NCBI GenBank assembly: GCA_038322995.1 | Contig: JBBQGM010000077.1 | Coordinates: forward strand, 1 to 25,438 | Length of the DNA stretch: 25,438 nt | Direction of reading: 5' to 3' | DNA from: QHXQ01 sp038322995 | GTDB taxonomy: Bacteria > Acidobacteriota > Blastocatellia > Pyrinomonadales > Pyrinomonadaceae | Part shown: positions 1-7,881 of the stretch, in pieces | Layout: each line of letters starts with the position of its first letter | How positions within the stretch are numbered: the first letter of the stretch is position 1 | The notes under the pieces: generated by a model | What the model was told of the DNA's origin: nothing | Seen by the model: the letters and a program-made list of their open reading frames with translations, nothing else | Database searches by the model: none | Translations under genes and position numbers: made by a program

Positions 1-50
1 ATCTGCTCTTGTTCGGCGACGGGGATGTCAAGTATCGTGTGTCCCGGCAC
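1..50 (-). CDS. Partial hypothetical protein, N-terminus only
   Basis: A minus-strand frame runs off the left edge of the window. A GTG codon at 50-48 is preceded by AGAGGTG with 8 bases between, a good ribosome binding site, and the frame stays open to the edge (MPGHTILDIPVAEQEQ). The frame is also open upstream of the GTG back to a stop just beyond the end of the next gene, but that stretch has no better start codon. It lies about 70 bp downstream of the 71-residue gene on the same strand, so the two could be cotranscribed. No family can be named from 16 residues. Confidence 0.35.
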   Translation of the reverse strand, partial: MPGHTILDIPVAEQEQ

Positions 51-122
51 AGGCAGTTCACCTCTGATAGTCGGTTGGGTAGCACTTACCGATGTATCAG
101 AAAAAACTTGTCTGTGCCAATC

Positions 123-338
123 TCATAAGGACTGATTTAGCAGGCGCATCAGCCGGGCAGGAATCGGCCAACATCTCCCATCCAACTCCCGCCGCACCTG
201 CGCGTGCGTGGCGTTTGCGCTATACACAGACACTTTAGACACGCCGTCGAAATAGTAACGTCCGATCAGATCGGCGTTTACCGCTGGCTGAACATTGTCC
301 CAAAATTTCAATTGCTGCACGGTCAACTGTGCGCTCAT
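123..338 (-). CDS. Small hypothetical protein, 71 aa
   Basis: The frame is open from further upstream, but the start at 338 is chosen because GAGGTG sits 7 bases before the ATG. The product begins MSAQLTVQQLKFWDNV and is a soluble, mixed alpha/beta-looking protein with no signal peptide or membrane segment. It has a conspicuous GRYYFDGVSKVSVYSA stretch followed by a basic tail containing one cysteine. I do not recognise the family. No 11-bp-spaced regulatory repeat was found in front of it, unlike several other genes here. It is probably real because of the ribosome binding site and the uneven residue composition, but no function is proposed. Confidence 0.55.
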   Translation of the reverse strand: MSAQLTVQQLKFWDNVQPAVNADLIGRYYFDGVSKVSVYSANATHAQVRRELDGRCWPIPARLMRLLNQSL

Positions 339-697
339 ACTTGGACACCTCAGCTTGATTTGTAATTTAACGGGCCGACAAAGGCGGCGCGGTCTCCGGT
401 CGAAGCGGGCTTTGCGCCACGTCAGGCCGCTGTCAACCGTATTATTAAGGAGTGGTATTAACTTGCGGTGAAGGAATTGCGTAGCGGCGCTTAACTGTCT
501 ATTACAGCAGGGGCACAAAGTTCGAGCCGGGTGGCGCGTCTTTGTCGCGGTGAGGCGGCAATGTTCCTCTGAGACAAATCGTCTGCATCAGCGGTAACAC
601 TAAGGCTTAGGTGGGCGAAGGGTGCGCGGCAGCATAATAAGTTGCGCCTGCGCTTGTAAGCGTGGATGCGGGAGAAGGGAGGTCTTTAACCCGATGC

Positions 698-916
698 CTA
701 TTGCCCGGCCGCGGCGCTATTGCCTTCGGCAGGCGGTTCGGCGCGCTTTCGCTTATGCCGGGGCAGGCGGCGGGCCTTGGCGGTCAGATGCCTGAGCGTC
801 GAATGGACTTGCGCGACCATATCGATCTTTTCGCTGGCGCTCATCCGCGGGGCTTCTGCTTCGCTCGTAAGTACGGCGAGCGCAACATCGCTGCTTAACT
901 CATTGGCAATAGACAT
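698..916 (-). CDS. Small hypothetical protein, 72 aa
   Basis: The product starts MSIANELSSDVALAVLTSEAEA, continues with a likely helical SASEKIDMVAQVHSTLRHLTA segment, and ends in a very basic, proline- and alanine-rich tail (RRLPRHKRKRAEPP). It has no signal peptide or transmembrane segment. A purine-rich GAGGGAG lies upstream but 15 bases from the ATG, which is long. A candidate promoter with a perfect TATAAT lies at 984-989 on the same strand, giving a leader of about 60 bases. The basic tail could contact nucleic acid, but that is a guess; no family is recognised. Overlapping plus-strand frames look less protein-like. Confidence 0.5.
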   Translation of the reverse strand: MSIANELSSDVALAVLTSEAEAPRMSASEKIDMVAQVHSTLRHLTAKARRLPRHKRKRAEPPAEGNSAAAGQ

Positions 917-983
917 TGGTTTAAGAACGAAACTCCCTCAACAGAGTCGGCACGAACATTAGTCTCCAATGGTAGGGGCGGGG

Positions 984-1015
984 ATTATAGCGATGGGATG
1001 TTATCGCAGTGTTAC
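984..1015 (-). promoter_or_regulatory. Candidate Pho-box promoter, two units
   Basis: Read on the minus strand, GTAAC (1015-1011) and ATAAC (1004-1000) are exactly 11 bp apart. Then come 10 bp and a perfect TATAAT at 989-984. This matches the geometry of the stronger four-unit arrays in the window (11-bp period, 10 bp to the -10). Only two units are visible, which is the minimum for a Pho box, so the regulator assignment is tentative although the -10 itself is convincing. It points at the 72-residue gene ending at 698. Confidence 0.45.
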
Positions 1016-1162
1016 AAATAGAAAATATCGTCCGCTCATTATTCGCGTACTACAGAAATTGCCAACCGCGTTCCGCCATTCACTAGCGTCAGCTTACGCC
1101 CGCCAGTGATAACGAGATTGTCTGGGCTACCATTCGTCCCAAGCGGGTTCTTAATCGCTCCG

Positions 1163-1216
1163 TTAATATTTTGCACACATCGCATTAACAATTTGGTAAC
1201 ATAGCTGCCCTGTCCC
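1163..1216 (+). promoter_or_regulatory. Weak candidate Pho box
   Basis: TTAAT (1163), CACAC (1174), TTAAC (1185) and GTAAC (1196) follow each other at 11-bp steps, 62 bp upstream of the ribosome binding site of the HExxH gene. The hexamer 10 bp downstream, TGTCCC, is a poor -10, so the array fits the window-wide pattern only in its repeats. A 48-codon minus-strand open frame (1185-1039) overlaps the site and offers a competing explanation. Confidence 0.35.
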
Positions 1217-1277
1217 CTGTCATTTGGCTTGGGGCGGGTGGATTGTTGTCGACCGGTGGCTCAAGGGAGGTGCTGGC

Positions 1278-2057
1278 ATGCGAAAAATATTTAGCTGGCA
1301 CGGCTTGGCCGGACTGGGCAAACTTGCTGCTTTGCTAAGCCTGATGTTCTGCTGGGCCTCGGCTGCACAGGCTACGCCAACTACTCCGTATGTTCTCTGC
1401 CAGCCCGAACTTTCATTAGCCCGGCGAGAGGAATTGGCGGCCAAGTTACGCGCTATTACGGGCTGGCCCGAACTGCGTTTTGCCGATGACGGCGGATTGT
1501 TATTCGGCAAGACGCAAGGGCCGGGCGGTTCGCCGACAGCGCGGACGCTGCTCACCGAGGCCAGCGACGGGCAAAATGTGATCGTGCTGGAAGACGCCAG
1601 CCGCCGCCCGGATGTTGTCTTTAGCCGCGTCGTGGCGGGTAAATGGATGAGAGACGCGGCGGGCAAACCGCCGGTTTATGTCGTGCTGATCGACTTCGAT
1701 GACTTTCAACACGTCATGGGCGATGCGGCGGCGTTGGCGGCTTTCAACGTCGGCTGGGGCGTGCTCCATGAGATCGCGCACGTGGTGCATGATTCAGTTG
1801 ATGCGGCTCGACAAGGCGAAGTGGGCGAGTGCGAGGCGGCGATCAATCTGATGCGCCGCGAGTGCGGCTTGGCGGAGCGCGCCGATTACTTTTTCTCTTA
1901 CCTACCCGGCGCAGACAGCGGCGATTTCAAGACTCGATTCGTGCGCCTCGCTTTCGAGCAGCGCACGCCACAGGCGAAAGGGAAGAAGCGTTACTGGGTC
2001 TTCTGGGATGCCGCGCTGACGGGTGGCTTGAGCGATACGGAAGTGGCAGCTAGATGA
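1278..2057 (+). CDS. Exported protein with HExxH zinc-protease-like motif
   Basis: The start at 1278 is fixed by GGGAGG 7 bases upstream. The product is 259 residues. A basic, hydrophobic N-terminus (MRKIFSWHG followed by an Ala/Leu-rich core and ASAAQA) looks like a cleavable signal peptide of about 32 residues. Residues 161-172 read GVLHEIAHVVHD, giving H164, E165 and H168 as zinc ligands plus catalytic glutamate. E184 or E186 in GECEAAIN could be a third ligand, as in gluzincins. Five cysteines remain in the mature part. It is followed by a strong terminator, so it is a single-gene unit. A protease role is inferred from the motif only; the overall family is not recognised. Confidence 0.85.
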   Translation: MRKIFSWHGLAGLGKLAALLSLMFCWASAAQATPTTPYVLCQPELSLARREELAAKLRAITGWPELRFADDGGLLFGKTQGPGGSPTARTLLTEASDGQNVIVLEDASRRPDVVFSRVVAGKWMRDAAGKPPVYVVLIDFDDFQHVMGDAAALAAFNVGWGVLHEIAHVVHDSVDAARQGEVGECEAAINLMRRECGLAERADYFFSYLPGADSGDFKTRFVRLAFEQRTPQAKGKKRYWVFWDAALTGGLSDTEVAAR

Positions 2058-2122
2058 AAGTAGAGCGAGCTTGAGCTAACTCAAATCCGCGAATAACAAG
2101 CGACACAAACGGCGCACGTGCG

Positions 2123-2160
2123 AGACCGGATAGGTGCTTACCTGTCCGGTCTTTCTGTCT
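2123..2160 (+). terminator. Rho-independent terminator
   Basis: Arms 2123-2135 and 2140-2152 pair over 13 bp with a single G-T wobble around the loop GCTT, followed by TTCTGTCT. It ends the HExxH gene and insulates it from the receptor transcription unit downstream. Confidence 0.85.
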
Positions 2161-2215
2161 TCAGCGATAGTGTGGTTAACAACGAAGCGCGCAAACAACG
2201 ACCACTCGACTCAAA

Positions 2216-2269
2216 TTAACAAACAATTAAGGCGTCATTCACCTCGATTTAACCCGCGTGCTTTAGTCT
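2216..2269 (+). promoter_or_regulatory. Pho-box promoter of the first receptor gene
   Basis: Four units TTAAC (2216), TTAAG (2227), TTCAC (2238) and TTAAC (2249) repeat with an exact 11-bp period. Ten bases after the last unit is TAGTCT (2264-2269), a plausible -10. Transcription would begin near 2276, leaving a leader of about 140 bases before the ATG at 2418. No -35 is evident, as expected where an activator of the OmpR/PhoB family replaces it. The regulator is inferred to be the PhoB encoded at 11525-12244. Confidence 0.8.
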
Positions 2270-2417
2270 CACCTTCTTGAATCACCAGATTATGAATGCA
2301 TTGACCGTCGGGGCGGAGCGCAACGCTTAACGGCGCACTCGTGGCTGCACGGTCTCAACGCCATAACCAATTCACCCATCACCGGTAAAACTTTTGCTAC
2401 TCCGTAGGAGGCTTTGC

Positions 2418-5400
2418 ATGTTGCGATCCACTGCTCAACAGTTCCCCCGCGCTGTGTCTTGCACACTAGCTTTGGCGACGCTTTTGCTGTTCCCGCTACT
2501 CTCATTCGCGCAGACCGATCAAGGCCGCATCGTCGGCACGGTGCGCGATCCCAATAACGCCGTCGTGCCCGGCGCGACCGTCACCGTGCATAACGACCGC
2601 ACGGGCGAAGAGCGCACCGTCACGACGAACGAAGAAGGTGTCTATACCGTAACGGCGCTCAAGCCCGCGCCCTACACCGTGACCGTCGCCGCGCAGAATT
2701 TCAAGACCACGAAGACGACCGACGTGCAGGTGAACGTCGGGCAAGAGTTAACGCTTGACCTCGCGGTGCAACCCGGTCTCGCGGAGACGGTTGAAGTCGT
2801 TGCGGCTGATGAGACGGCGCTCAACACGAGTTCCGCGAGCATGAGCGCCAACGTCAACCCGCGCGAGGTTGAGGCGTTGCCCCTGAACGGGCGGCAACTA
2901 TCGCAGCTTTACCTGCAAGCGCCCGGCGCGGTCAACAGCGGCTCCGGCACGTTCGGTGACATACGCTTCAACGGTCGCGCCGTCGAGCAAAACATCGTGC
3001 GCTACGATGGCGTCGAAGGGACAGCCATCATTGATGCGTCGCCCGGCAACTTGAACGGCGAAGTGCCGTCGCCTTTCCGCCTGCAATCCTCTTTGGAGAA
3101 CGTGCAGGAGTTTCGCGTCGAGTCGTCGAACTATGCGGCCGAGTACGGCACGGGCACGGGCGGGCAGATTAACGTCGTCACCAAGTCGGGCGGCAACAGC
3201 TTCCACGGCTCGCTCTTCGAGTACCTGCGCAACGATGCGCTCGATGCGCCCAACTTCTTCGACAACATTGTCGGGAGGAAGTCGCCGTTGCGCCTGAACC
3301 AGTTCGGCGGCTCGGTCGGCGGCCCGATCATCAAAGGTAGGACTTTCTTCTTCGCCTCTTACGAGGGCTACCGGCTGCGCGCGGGCGTCAACTCGACCGA
3401 GGCCGTGCCGGGCGACCCGGCGCGCATCTGCGCGCCCGCGCCGAACGGCGTGCCGTGCATCGAAGCAAACGGCAGCGCGTCGCGCACGCTCGCGCTCCTG
3501 CCGGCGTTCCGCGATCCGAGCGCGGTCATCGTCTCGACGGGCACGGGCACGAACCTCTTCGACGTGGCGCAGCTTCAAGCAAGCGTAGCCGTCAACGAGA
3601 ACGCCTATGCCTTCCGCCTCGATCACAAGTTCAACGACAAGCACTCGGCCTACTTTCGCTTCTTCCGCGACAACGGCAATAACCTTCAGCCTGAAGGTGT
3701 CTCAGGCCGGCGCGTGAACTTCGTCGCTAACCCGCAAAACGGCGTCGTCGGCTTTCAGTTGATCCTCTCGCCGACGCTCTTAAATGAGATCAAAGTCGGC
3801 TACAACGGCGCGTTCACGCGCACGAACGGCATCGCGCGCTCGATCCCCGGCATCGATCTTTCGGCCGCCGCGATCAACATCTCCGGCAACACGGCGAACT
3901 TCGCCATCGCCGGGCAGGGCACATCCGCCGGCACGTCGAACCCCGGCGGGCTGATCCGCGCCAACAGCGCGACGAACGGGCGCGGGCAGCCGTACACCGT
4001 GTACTCGCTTTCGTTCATTGATAATCTGAACTGGACGCGCGGTAATCACAACTACAAGTTCGGCGTCGAGTTTAGACCGAACCGCATCTACACCGACCGG
4101 CAGGGCGGCACGACCTTCGTCTTCAACAGCTTATCGGACTTCCTGGCCAACCGCGCCGCGTCCATTCAATATCAGGGCGATCTCTCCGACCCCAGCCCCT
4201 TCAACAACGGCATCATGGGCAAGCGTTTGGCCAAGAGCGAGTATTACATCGGCTACGCGCAGGACGAGTGGAAAGTACGTCCGAACGTGACATTCAATCT
4301 CGGCTTGCGTTACGAGTATTACACGCCGCTGCGCGAGGATCGGGACGGACAGGTGAACTTCGACACAACCAGCGGCACGATCCTGCCGTCCGATGTTGTT
4401 CGGTTGCGCGCAAGCAAGAAGAATTTTGCCCCGCGGCTCGGTTTGTCGTGGTCGCCTAATCCAGCGGGCACGGGCTTCTTCGGCGGCGGGCACACTATCC
4501 TGCGTGGCGGCTTCGGCATCTTCTACGGCCCCGGTCAGGTCGAGGATCAGATTCAGCCGATTGAGAGCGACCGCATCTCCTCAACCATCTCCAACACCTC
4601 GTTCGATCCAAACATCGCGGGCACAGTTGCGACCATCCGGCAGAGCTTCATCAGTAATCCGAGCAACCGCGTCTATCAGCCGCGCGCCTATGCGCCGGAG
4701 TACATCATCCCGGAGAAGGTCTATCAGTACACCGTCTCCATGCAGCAGGAGTTGCCCTACAAACTCGTCAGCACGGTCGCTTACGTGGGCAGTCAGGGCC
4801 GCAACCTGTTCCTGCGCGGGCTGTCGAACACATTGCGCAGCGGCAACGCTTCAGTCGTCAACGGTCAACCGCTGCCGGCCAATGCCGGCGTCGTCAACCG
4901 CACCGACCCGACGACCGGGCGCGTCATCGGCGTCACCTCGATCCGCCAGTTCGACATCATCAACAACGCCGCGCTCTGCGGCGCGTCCGCGTCGAACCCG
5001 ATCTGCAAACCCTTCGCCGAAATCGACACGAAGACGAGCGGCGGTTCGGACGGCTACAACGCTTTGCAGGTGGCGCTCGCGCGCCGTCTCTCGACAGGAC
5101 TGACGCTTAACGGGCAATACAGCTTCTCGCGCTCATTCGGCACGACCTCCGGCTCGAACGAAGCGCGCACGGCGGCGCAACCCTTCGGCGGCACGTTGCG
5201 CCCGTCCGGCGACCAGAACAACTACGAAGCGGATCGCGGCTATAACACCTTCGACGTGCGCCACACCTTCAACCTCTCCGCCGTGTACGATCTGCCGGTC
5301 GGCAAGGGCAAGCGGCATGACTTCGGCGTCGTCGGCAACGCCATCCTCGGCAACTGGGAGGTCGGCACGATCATGAACGTGCGCTCAGGACTGCCGATTG

Positions 5401-6059
5401 ACGTAACTATCACGCGCCCCGAAGTTGTCGCCGTCTGCGCACAGGCGGGCGGCTGCACGCTCAATACCAGCGCCACCGCAACGACAAGCGTCGCGCAGGG
5501 CTTTACCGTCCAACTGCCAACCGTCAGCGGCACACAGCCGCTCCCGGCCGGTTTCTTGGCGGCGGGCAATGCGCCCGGCGGCGGTGCGTCGCGCCAGACG
5601 CGCCGGCCTGATCTGATCGCGGGCGTCAGTCCATATCTGAATAATGATCGCAACTTCCTGAACCCGGCCGCCTTCGCCGTCCCTGCGGCGGGCGCGTTTG
5701 GCAATCTGTCGCGCAATGCGCTGAAGGGGCCGAACTTCCAGCAGTTCGATCTCATCTTCAACAAGCGTTTTCCCATTCGTGAGAAGATGAACGTCGAGTT
5801 CCGCACGGAGGTCTTCAACGTCTTCAATCACGCGAATTTCGCCAACCCTCCTTCGACGCTCAACGTCAGCCTGCCAACCCTGACCTTCAACACGACGGCC
5901 AACGCCTTCGTGGTTAGTTCGACAAGTTTGCAACCGGGTCAGCCCCTGACGCAATCAACGGCCGGCGCGACCTTCGGGCTGCTGCGTCAGACCGTCGAGC
6001 GCACGGTCGGTCTCGGCACGAACCGGCAGATACAGTTCGCCCTGCGGTTCAACTTCTAA
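2418..6059 (+). CDS. TonB-dependent receptor, Oar-like (first of three)
   Basis: The start at 2418 has TAGGAGG 6 bases upstream. The product is 1213 residues with a signal peptide of about 31 residues ending SFAQ. It then has a carboxypeptidase-regulatory-like beta-sandwich (about 35-115, starting GRIVGTVRDPNNAVVPGATV), a plug with the Oar-type LPLNGRQ motif (about 145-155) and GGQINVVTKSGGNSFHG (about 245-260), then a long beta-barrel ending in RFNF. The terminal aromatic residue is the usual signal for barrel assembly. The family moves substrates across the outer membrane using TonB energy; the substrate cannot be read from sequence. It stands directly upstream of the pst genes behind a four-unit Pho box, so a phosphate-containing ligand is the likeliest inference. 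Confidence 0.95.
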   Translation: MLRSTAQQFPRAVSCTLALATLLLFPLLSFAQTDQGRIVGTVRDPNNAVVPGATVTVHNDRTGEERTVTTNEEGVYTVTALKPAPYTVTVAAQNFKTTKTTDVQVNVGQELTLDLAVQPGLAETVEVVAADETALNTSSASMSANVNPREVEALPLNGRQLSQLYLQAPGAVNSGSGTFGDIRFNGRAVEQNIVRYDGVEGTAIIDASPGNLNGEVPSPFRLQSSLENVQEFRVESSNYAAEYGTGTGGQINVVTKSGGNSFHGSLFEYLRNDALDAPNFFDNIVGRKSPLRLNQFGGSVGGPIIKGRTFFFASYEGYRLRAGVNSTEAVPGDPARICAPAPNGVPCIEANGSASRTLALLPAFRDPSAVIVSTGTGTNLFDVAQLQASVAVNENAYAFRLDHKFNDKHSAYFRFFRDNGNNLQPEGVSGRRVNFVANPQNGVVGFQLILSPTLLNEIKVGYNGAFTRTNGIARSIPGIDLSAAAINISGNTANFAIAGQGTSAGTSNPGGLIRANSATNGRGQPYTVYSLSFIDNLNWTRGNHNYKFGVEFRPNRIYTDRQGGTTFVFNSLSDFLANRAASIQYQGDLSDPSPFNNGIMGKRLAKSEYYIGYAQDEWKVRPNVTFNLGLRYEYYTPLREDRDGQVNFDTTSGTILPSDVVRLRASKKNFAPRLGLSWSPNPAGTGFFGGGHTILRGGFGIFYGPGQVEDQIQPIESDRISSTISNTSFDPNIAGTVATIRQSFISNPSNRVYQPRAYAPEYIIPEKVYQYTVSMQQELPYKLVSTVAYVGSQGRNLFLRGLSNTLRSGNASVVNGQPLPANAGVVNRTDPTTGRVIGVTSIRQFDIINNAALCGASASNPICKPFAEIDTKTSGGSDGYNALQVALARRLSTGLTLNGQYSFSRSFGTTSGSNEARTAAQPFGGTLRPSGDQNNYEADRGYNTFDVRHTFNLSAVYDLPVGKGKRHDFGVVGNAILGNWEVGTIMNVRSGLPIDVTITRPEVVAVCAQAGGCTLNTSATATTSVAQGFTVQLPTVSGTQPLPAGFLAAGNAPGGGASRQTRRPDLIAGVSPYLNNDRNFLNPAAFAVPAAGAFGNLSRNALKGPNFQQFDLIFNKRFPIREKMNVEFRTEVFNVFNHANFANPPSTLNVSLPTLTFNTTANAFVVSSTSLQPGQPLTQSTAGATFGLLRQTVERTVGLGTNRQIQFALRFNF

Positions 6060-6072
6060 CCGTCCACTGCCG

Positions 6073-6114
6073 GCAGGGGCGCGTAGCCGATCACGCTTAC
6101 GCGCCCCTGCTTTA
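6073..6114 (+). terminator. Terminator after the first receptor
   Basis: Perfect 13-bp arms at 6073-6085 (GCAGGGGCGCGTA) and 6098-6110 surround a 12-base loop and are followed by TTTATG. The T tract is short, so termination may be partial. Any read-through would carry Pho-controlled transcription into the DNA-binding gene and pstS. Confidence 0.75.
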
Positions 6115-6129
6115 TGTCGTGCTGCCGAC

Positions 6130-6567
6130 ATGAATGGATCAGATATGTCCGCCGGAATACCACCTCGCGCAGATGCAGACCACCCGGCACAAGCATCAGC
6201 GGCTAATGTCTATGACGACGGCCGGCTGCGGATCGAGCACGATAATTTTTACGTCGCTTGCGGCGGGCAGGCGCTCCGCTTACCACGCGCCGAGTTCCTG
6301 CTGCTCTCGCGCCTCGCGCGCAACCCGGCGCGCTTAGTCCAGGCGGAAGAACTCTGGCGCTACACCTGGGGTGCAAGCAAGCCATATAACTCGGACAGTC
6401 TGCGCGTGCATATACACCGGCTGCGCCAGCGGCTCGCGCCTTTCAACATACAGATCGAGACTATGGTGAGTGTCGGCTACCAGCTATTGCTCGCCGCCTG
6501 CGATCAGACAGACGCACACGGGGACAGCCGCGCCGACCTGTCGCATCAGCCTATTAAGTCGCCATAG
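6130..6567 (+). CDS. Stand-alone OmpR/PhoB-type winged-helix protein
   Basis: The 145-residue product has only the effector domain of an OmpR-type response regulator. Residues about 28-118 (DDGRLRIEHDNFYVACGGQ to MVSVGYQLLL) align along their full length with the C-terminal half of the PhoB encoded at 11525. Shared features are the LRLPRAEFLLLSRLAR helix, the recognition-helix segment SDSLRVHIHRLRQRL and the terminal VGYQ hairpin. No receiver domain or phospho-acceptor aspartate is present, and no membrane segment. Neither the ATG at 6130 nor the one at 6145 has a clear ribosome binding site, so the start is uncertain by five residues. It sits 155 bp upstream of pstS on the same strand. Control of the pst genes is inferred from position only. 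Confidence 0.85.
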   Translation: MNGSDMSAGIPPRADADHPAQASAANVYDDGRLRIEHDNFYVACGGQALRLPRAEFLLLSRLARNPARLVQAEELWRYTWGASKPYNSDSLRVHIHRLRQRLAPFNIQIETMVSVGYQLLLAACDQTDAHGDSRADLSHQPIKSP

Positions 6568-6569
6568 TA

Positions 6570-6583
6570 TCTCTCATGAGAGA
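6570..6583. promoter_or_regulatory. 14-bp perfect palindrome, possible operator
   Basis: TCTCTCATGAGAGA is a perfect palindrome starting three bases after the stop of the winged-helix gene and about 140 bp before pstS. It could be an operator for a dimeric regulator or the base of a small hairpin; it has no T tract. No repeat of the 11-bp TTAAC type was found between here and pstS. Confidence 0.35.
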
Positions 6584-6721
6584 GTGCAGGGCGGCCTCTT
6601 CCGCCTTGACGACGGGCGCGACGCGGTGCGGGGTTGCGTATCTGCAAATTAAATATTCGGCCGTTTATTGCCGGCCCGCTCTTGCCTGTCTCTGGAGTTT
6701 AACTTGAAGGAGAATCCACCT

Positions 6722-7816
6722 ATGTCTCTCTCGCGCATCAATCGGCGCGTGTCCTGCGCGCTCCTCTGCGCCGCGTTGCTCGGCCTACAGTTTGGATGCA
6801 GCCCTGGCGGGGCGGGCGGCCCGAACGGCGCGGGCGGCGCAATGATGCTGCGCGGCTCAGGGGCGACCTTCCCAAATCCGCTCTACCAGAAATGGGTGAG
6901 CGAGTATGGCAAGCTCAACCCAAACGTCAAGATCGATTATCAATCTATCGGCTCGGGCGGCGGCATCCAGCAAATTCAAGCGCAGCTTGTGGACTTCGGC
7001 GCGTCCGATGCCCCGATGAGCGACGACGATCTGAAGAAAGCATCCGGCCCTATCCTGCATATCCCAACGGTGCTAGGCGCGGTCATTGTCACTTACAATC
7101 TGGCCGGCGTGACGCAACCACTTCGCTTCGCGCCCGACGTACTCGCCGACATCTTCCTCGGCAAAATCAAGAAGTGGAACGACCCGCGCATCAAGGCCGA
7201 CAACGCGAATGTAGCCCTGCCCGCCGCTGACATCTCCGTCGTGCATCGCTCGGACGGGAGCGGCACGACCGCCGTGTTCACGGATTATCTGGCGAAGGTC
7301 AGCCCCGCGTGGAAAGAGAAACCGGGCGCGGGCAAGTCGGTGGACTGGCCCGTCGGGCAGGGCGGCAAAGGCAACGAGGGCGTCGCCGGGCAAGTTAAAC
7401 AGCAGCCCAGTACGATAGGCTATGTCGAGTTGGTCTATGCGGTGCAGAACAAACTGCCCGTCGCGCTAATCAAAAACAAGTCCGGCAATTTTGTTGAGCC
7501 TTCACTCGATGCCATCTCAGCCGCCGCCGCCGAAACAGTTGCGGCAACCCCGGCCGACTTACGCGTCTCGCTCACCGACGCCGCAGGCGCAGGCGCTTAC
7601 CCGATTGCGAGCTACACCTACGTCCTCGTTTATCAAGAGCAAAAGGACGCGGCCAAAGGCAAAGCGCTGGTAGACTTTCTCTGGTGGGGGCTGCACGACG
7701 GCGAGCAGTTTGCCAGAGAGCTACAGTACGCGCCGCTGCCCGCCGAGATCGTCAAGCGCGCCGAAGCTAAGCTCAATGCGATCACGGCCGGCGGTAAGCC
7801 ATTACGCCAAGGATGA
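6722..7816 (+). CDS. pstS: PstS, phosphate ABC transporter binding protein
   Basis: Start 6722 has AAGGAGA 8 bases upstream. The 364-residue product begins with a lipoprotein-type signal ending LQFGC (C26, with Gln rather than Leu at -3, so a slightly unusual lipobox) and a Gly-rich linker. The phosphate-binding loops of PstS are all visible: GSGATF (45-50), SIGSGGGI (75-82), FGASDAPM (92-99) and HRSDGSGTT (174-182). It captures inorganic phosphate in the periplasm and delivers it to PstC/PstA. It is first in the order pstS-pstC-pstA-pstB-phoU-phoB-phoR. Surprisingly, no TTAAC-type Pho box was found directly upstream, so its promoter is unclear. Confidence 0.97.
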   Translation: MSLSRINRRVSCALLCAALLGLQFGCSPGGAGGPNGAGGAMMLRGSGATFPNPLYQKWVSEYGKLNPNVKIDYQSIGSGGGIQQIQAQLVDFGASDAPMSDDDLKKASGPILHIPTVLGAVIVTYNLAGVTQPLRFAPDVLADIFLGKIKKWNDPRIKADNANVALPAADISVVHRSDGSGTTAVFTDYLAKVSPAWKEKPGAGKSVDWPVGQGGKGNEGVAGQVKQQPSTIGYVELVYAVQNKLPVALIKNKSGNFVEPSLDAISAAAAETVAATPADLRVSLTDAAGAGAYPIASYTYVLVYQEQKDAAKGKALVDFLWWGLHDGEQFARELQYAPLPAEIVKRAEAKLNAITAGGKPLRQG

Positions 7817-7862
7817 ACTTTAAAATCCGTAGTTGGTTATTCAAGCTGCACAATTGTTGACG

Positions 7863-7876
7863 GACAACTGACAAGT
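7863..7876 (+). repeat. Heptamer pair in the pstS-pstC spacer
   Basis: GACAACT and GACAAGT lie back to back immediately upstream of the pstC ATG. They share the octamer TGACAAGT (7869-7876) with the phoU-phoB spacer (11465-11472). The short spacer also has GTTG and CAAC flanking ACGGA and the palindrome ACAATTGT. No Shine-Dalgarno sequence is present before pstC. Confidence 0.35.
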
Positions 7877-7881
7877 CTCTT

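Noticed and set aside
694..795. A 33-codon plus-strand frame preceded by GGGAGG
   Set aside because: Spacing to the ATG is 11 bases, the peptide is Arg/Gly/Ala-rich and overlaps a more protein-like minus-strand gene.
1039..1185. A 48-codon minus-strand frame (MRCVQNINGAIKNPLG...)
   Set aside because: The peptide looks coherent and the frame is open further upstream, but it has no ribosome binding site, matches no family, and overlaps the candidate Pho box. It might be an eroded gene end; the support is too thin to annotate.
2270..2417. Cobalamin riboswitch in the leader of the first receptor gene
   Set aside because: TonB-dependent receptors often have one, but no B12-box-like core is visible in this or the other two leaders.
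2898..3644. A 248-codon minus-strand open frame inside the first receptor gene
   Set aside because: Antisense shadow with biased composition, nested in a receptor gene with clear homology.
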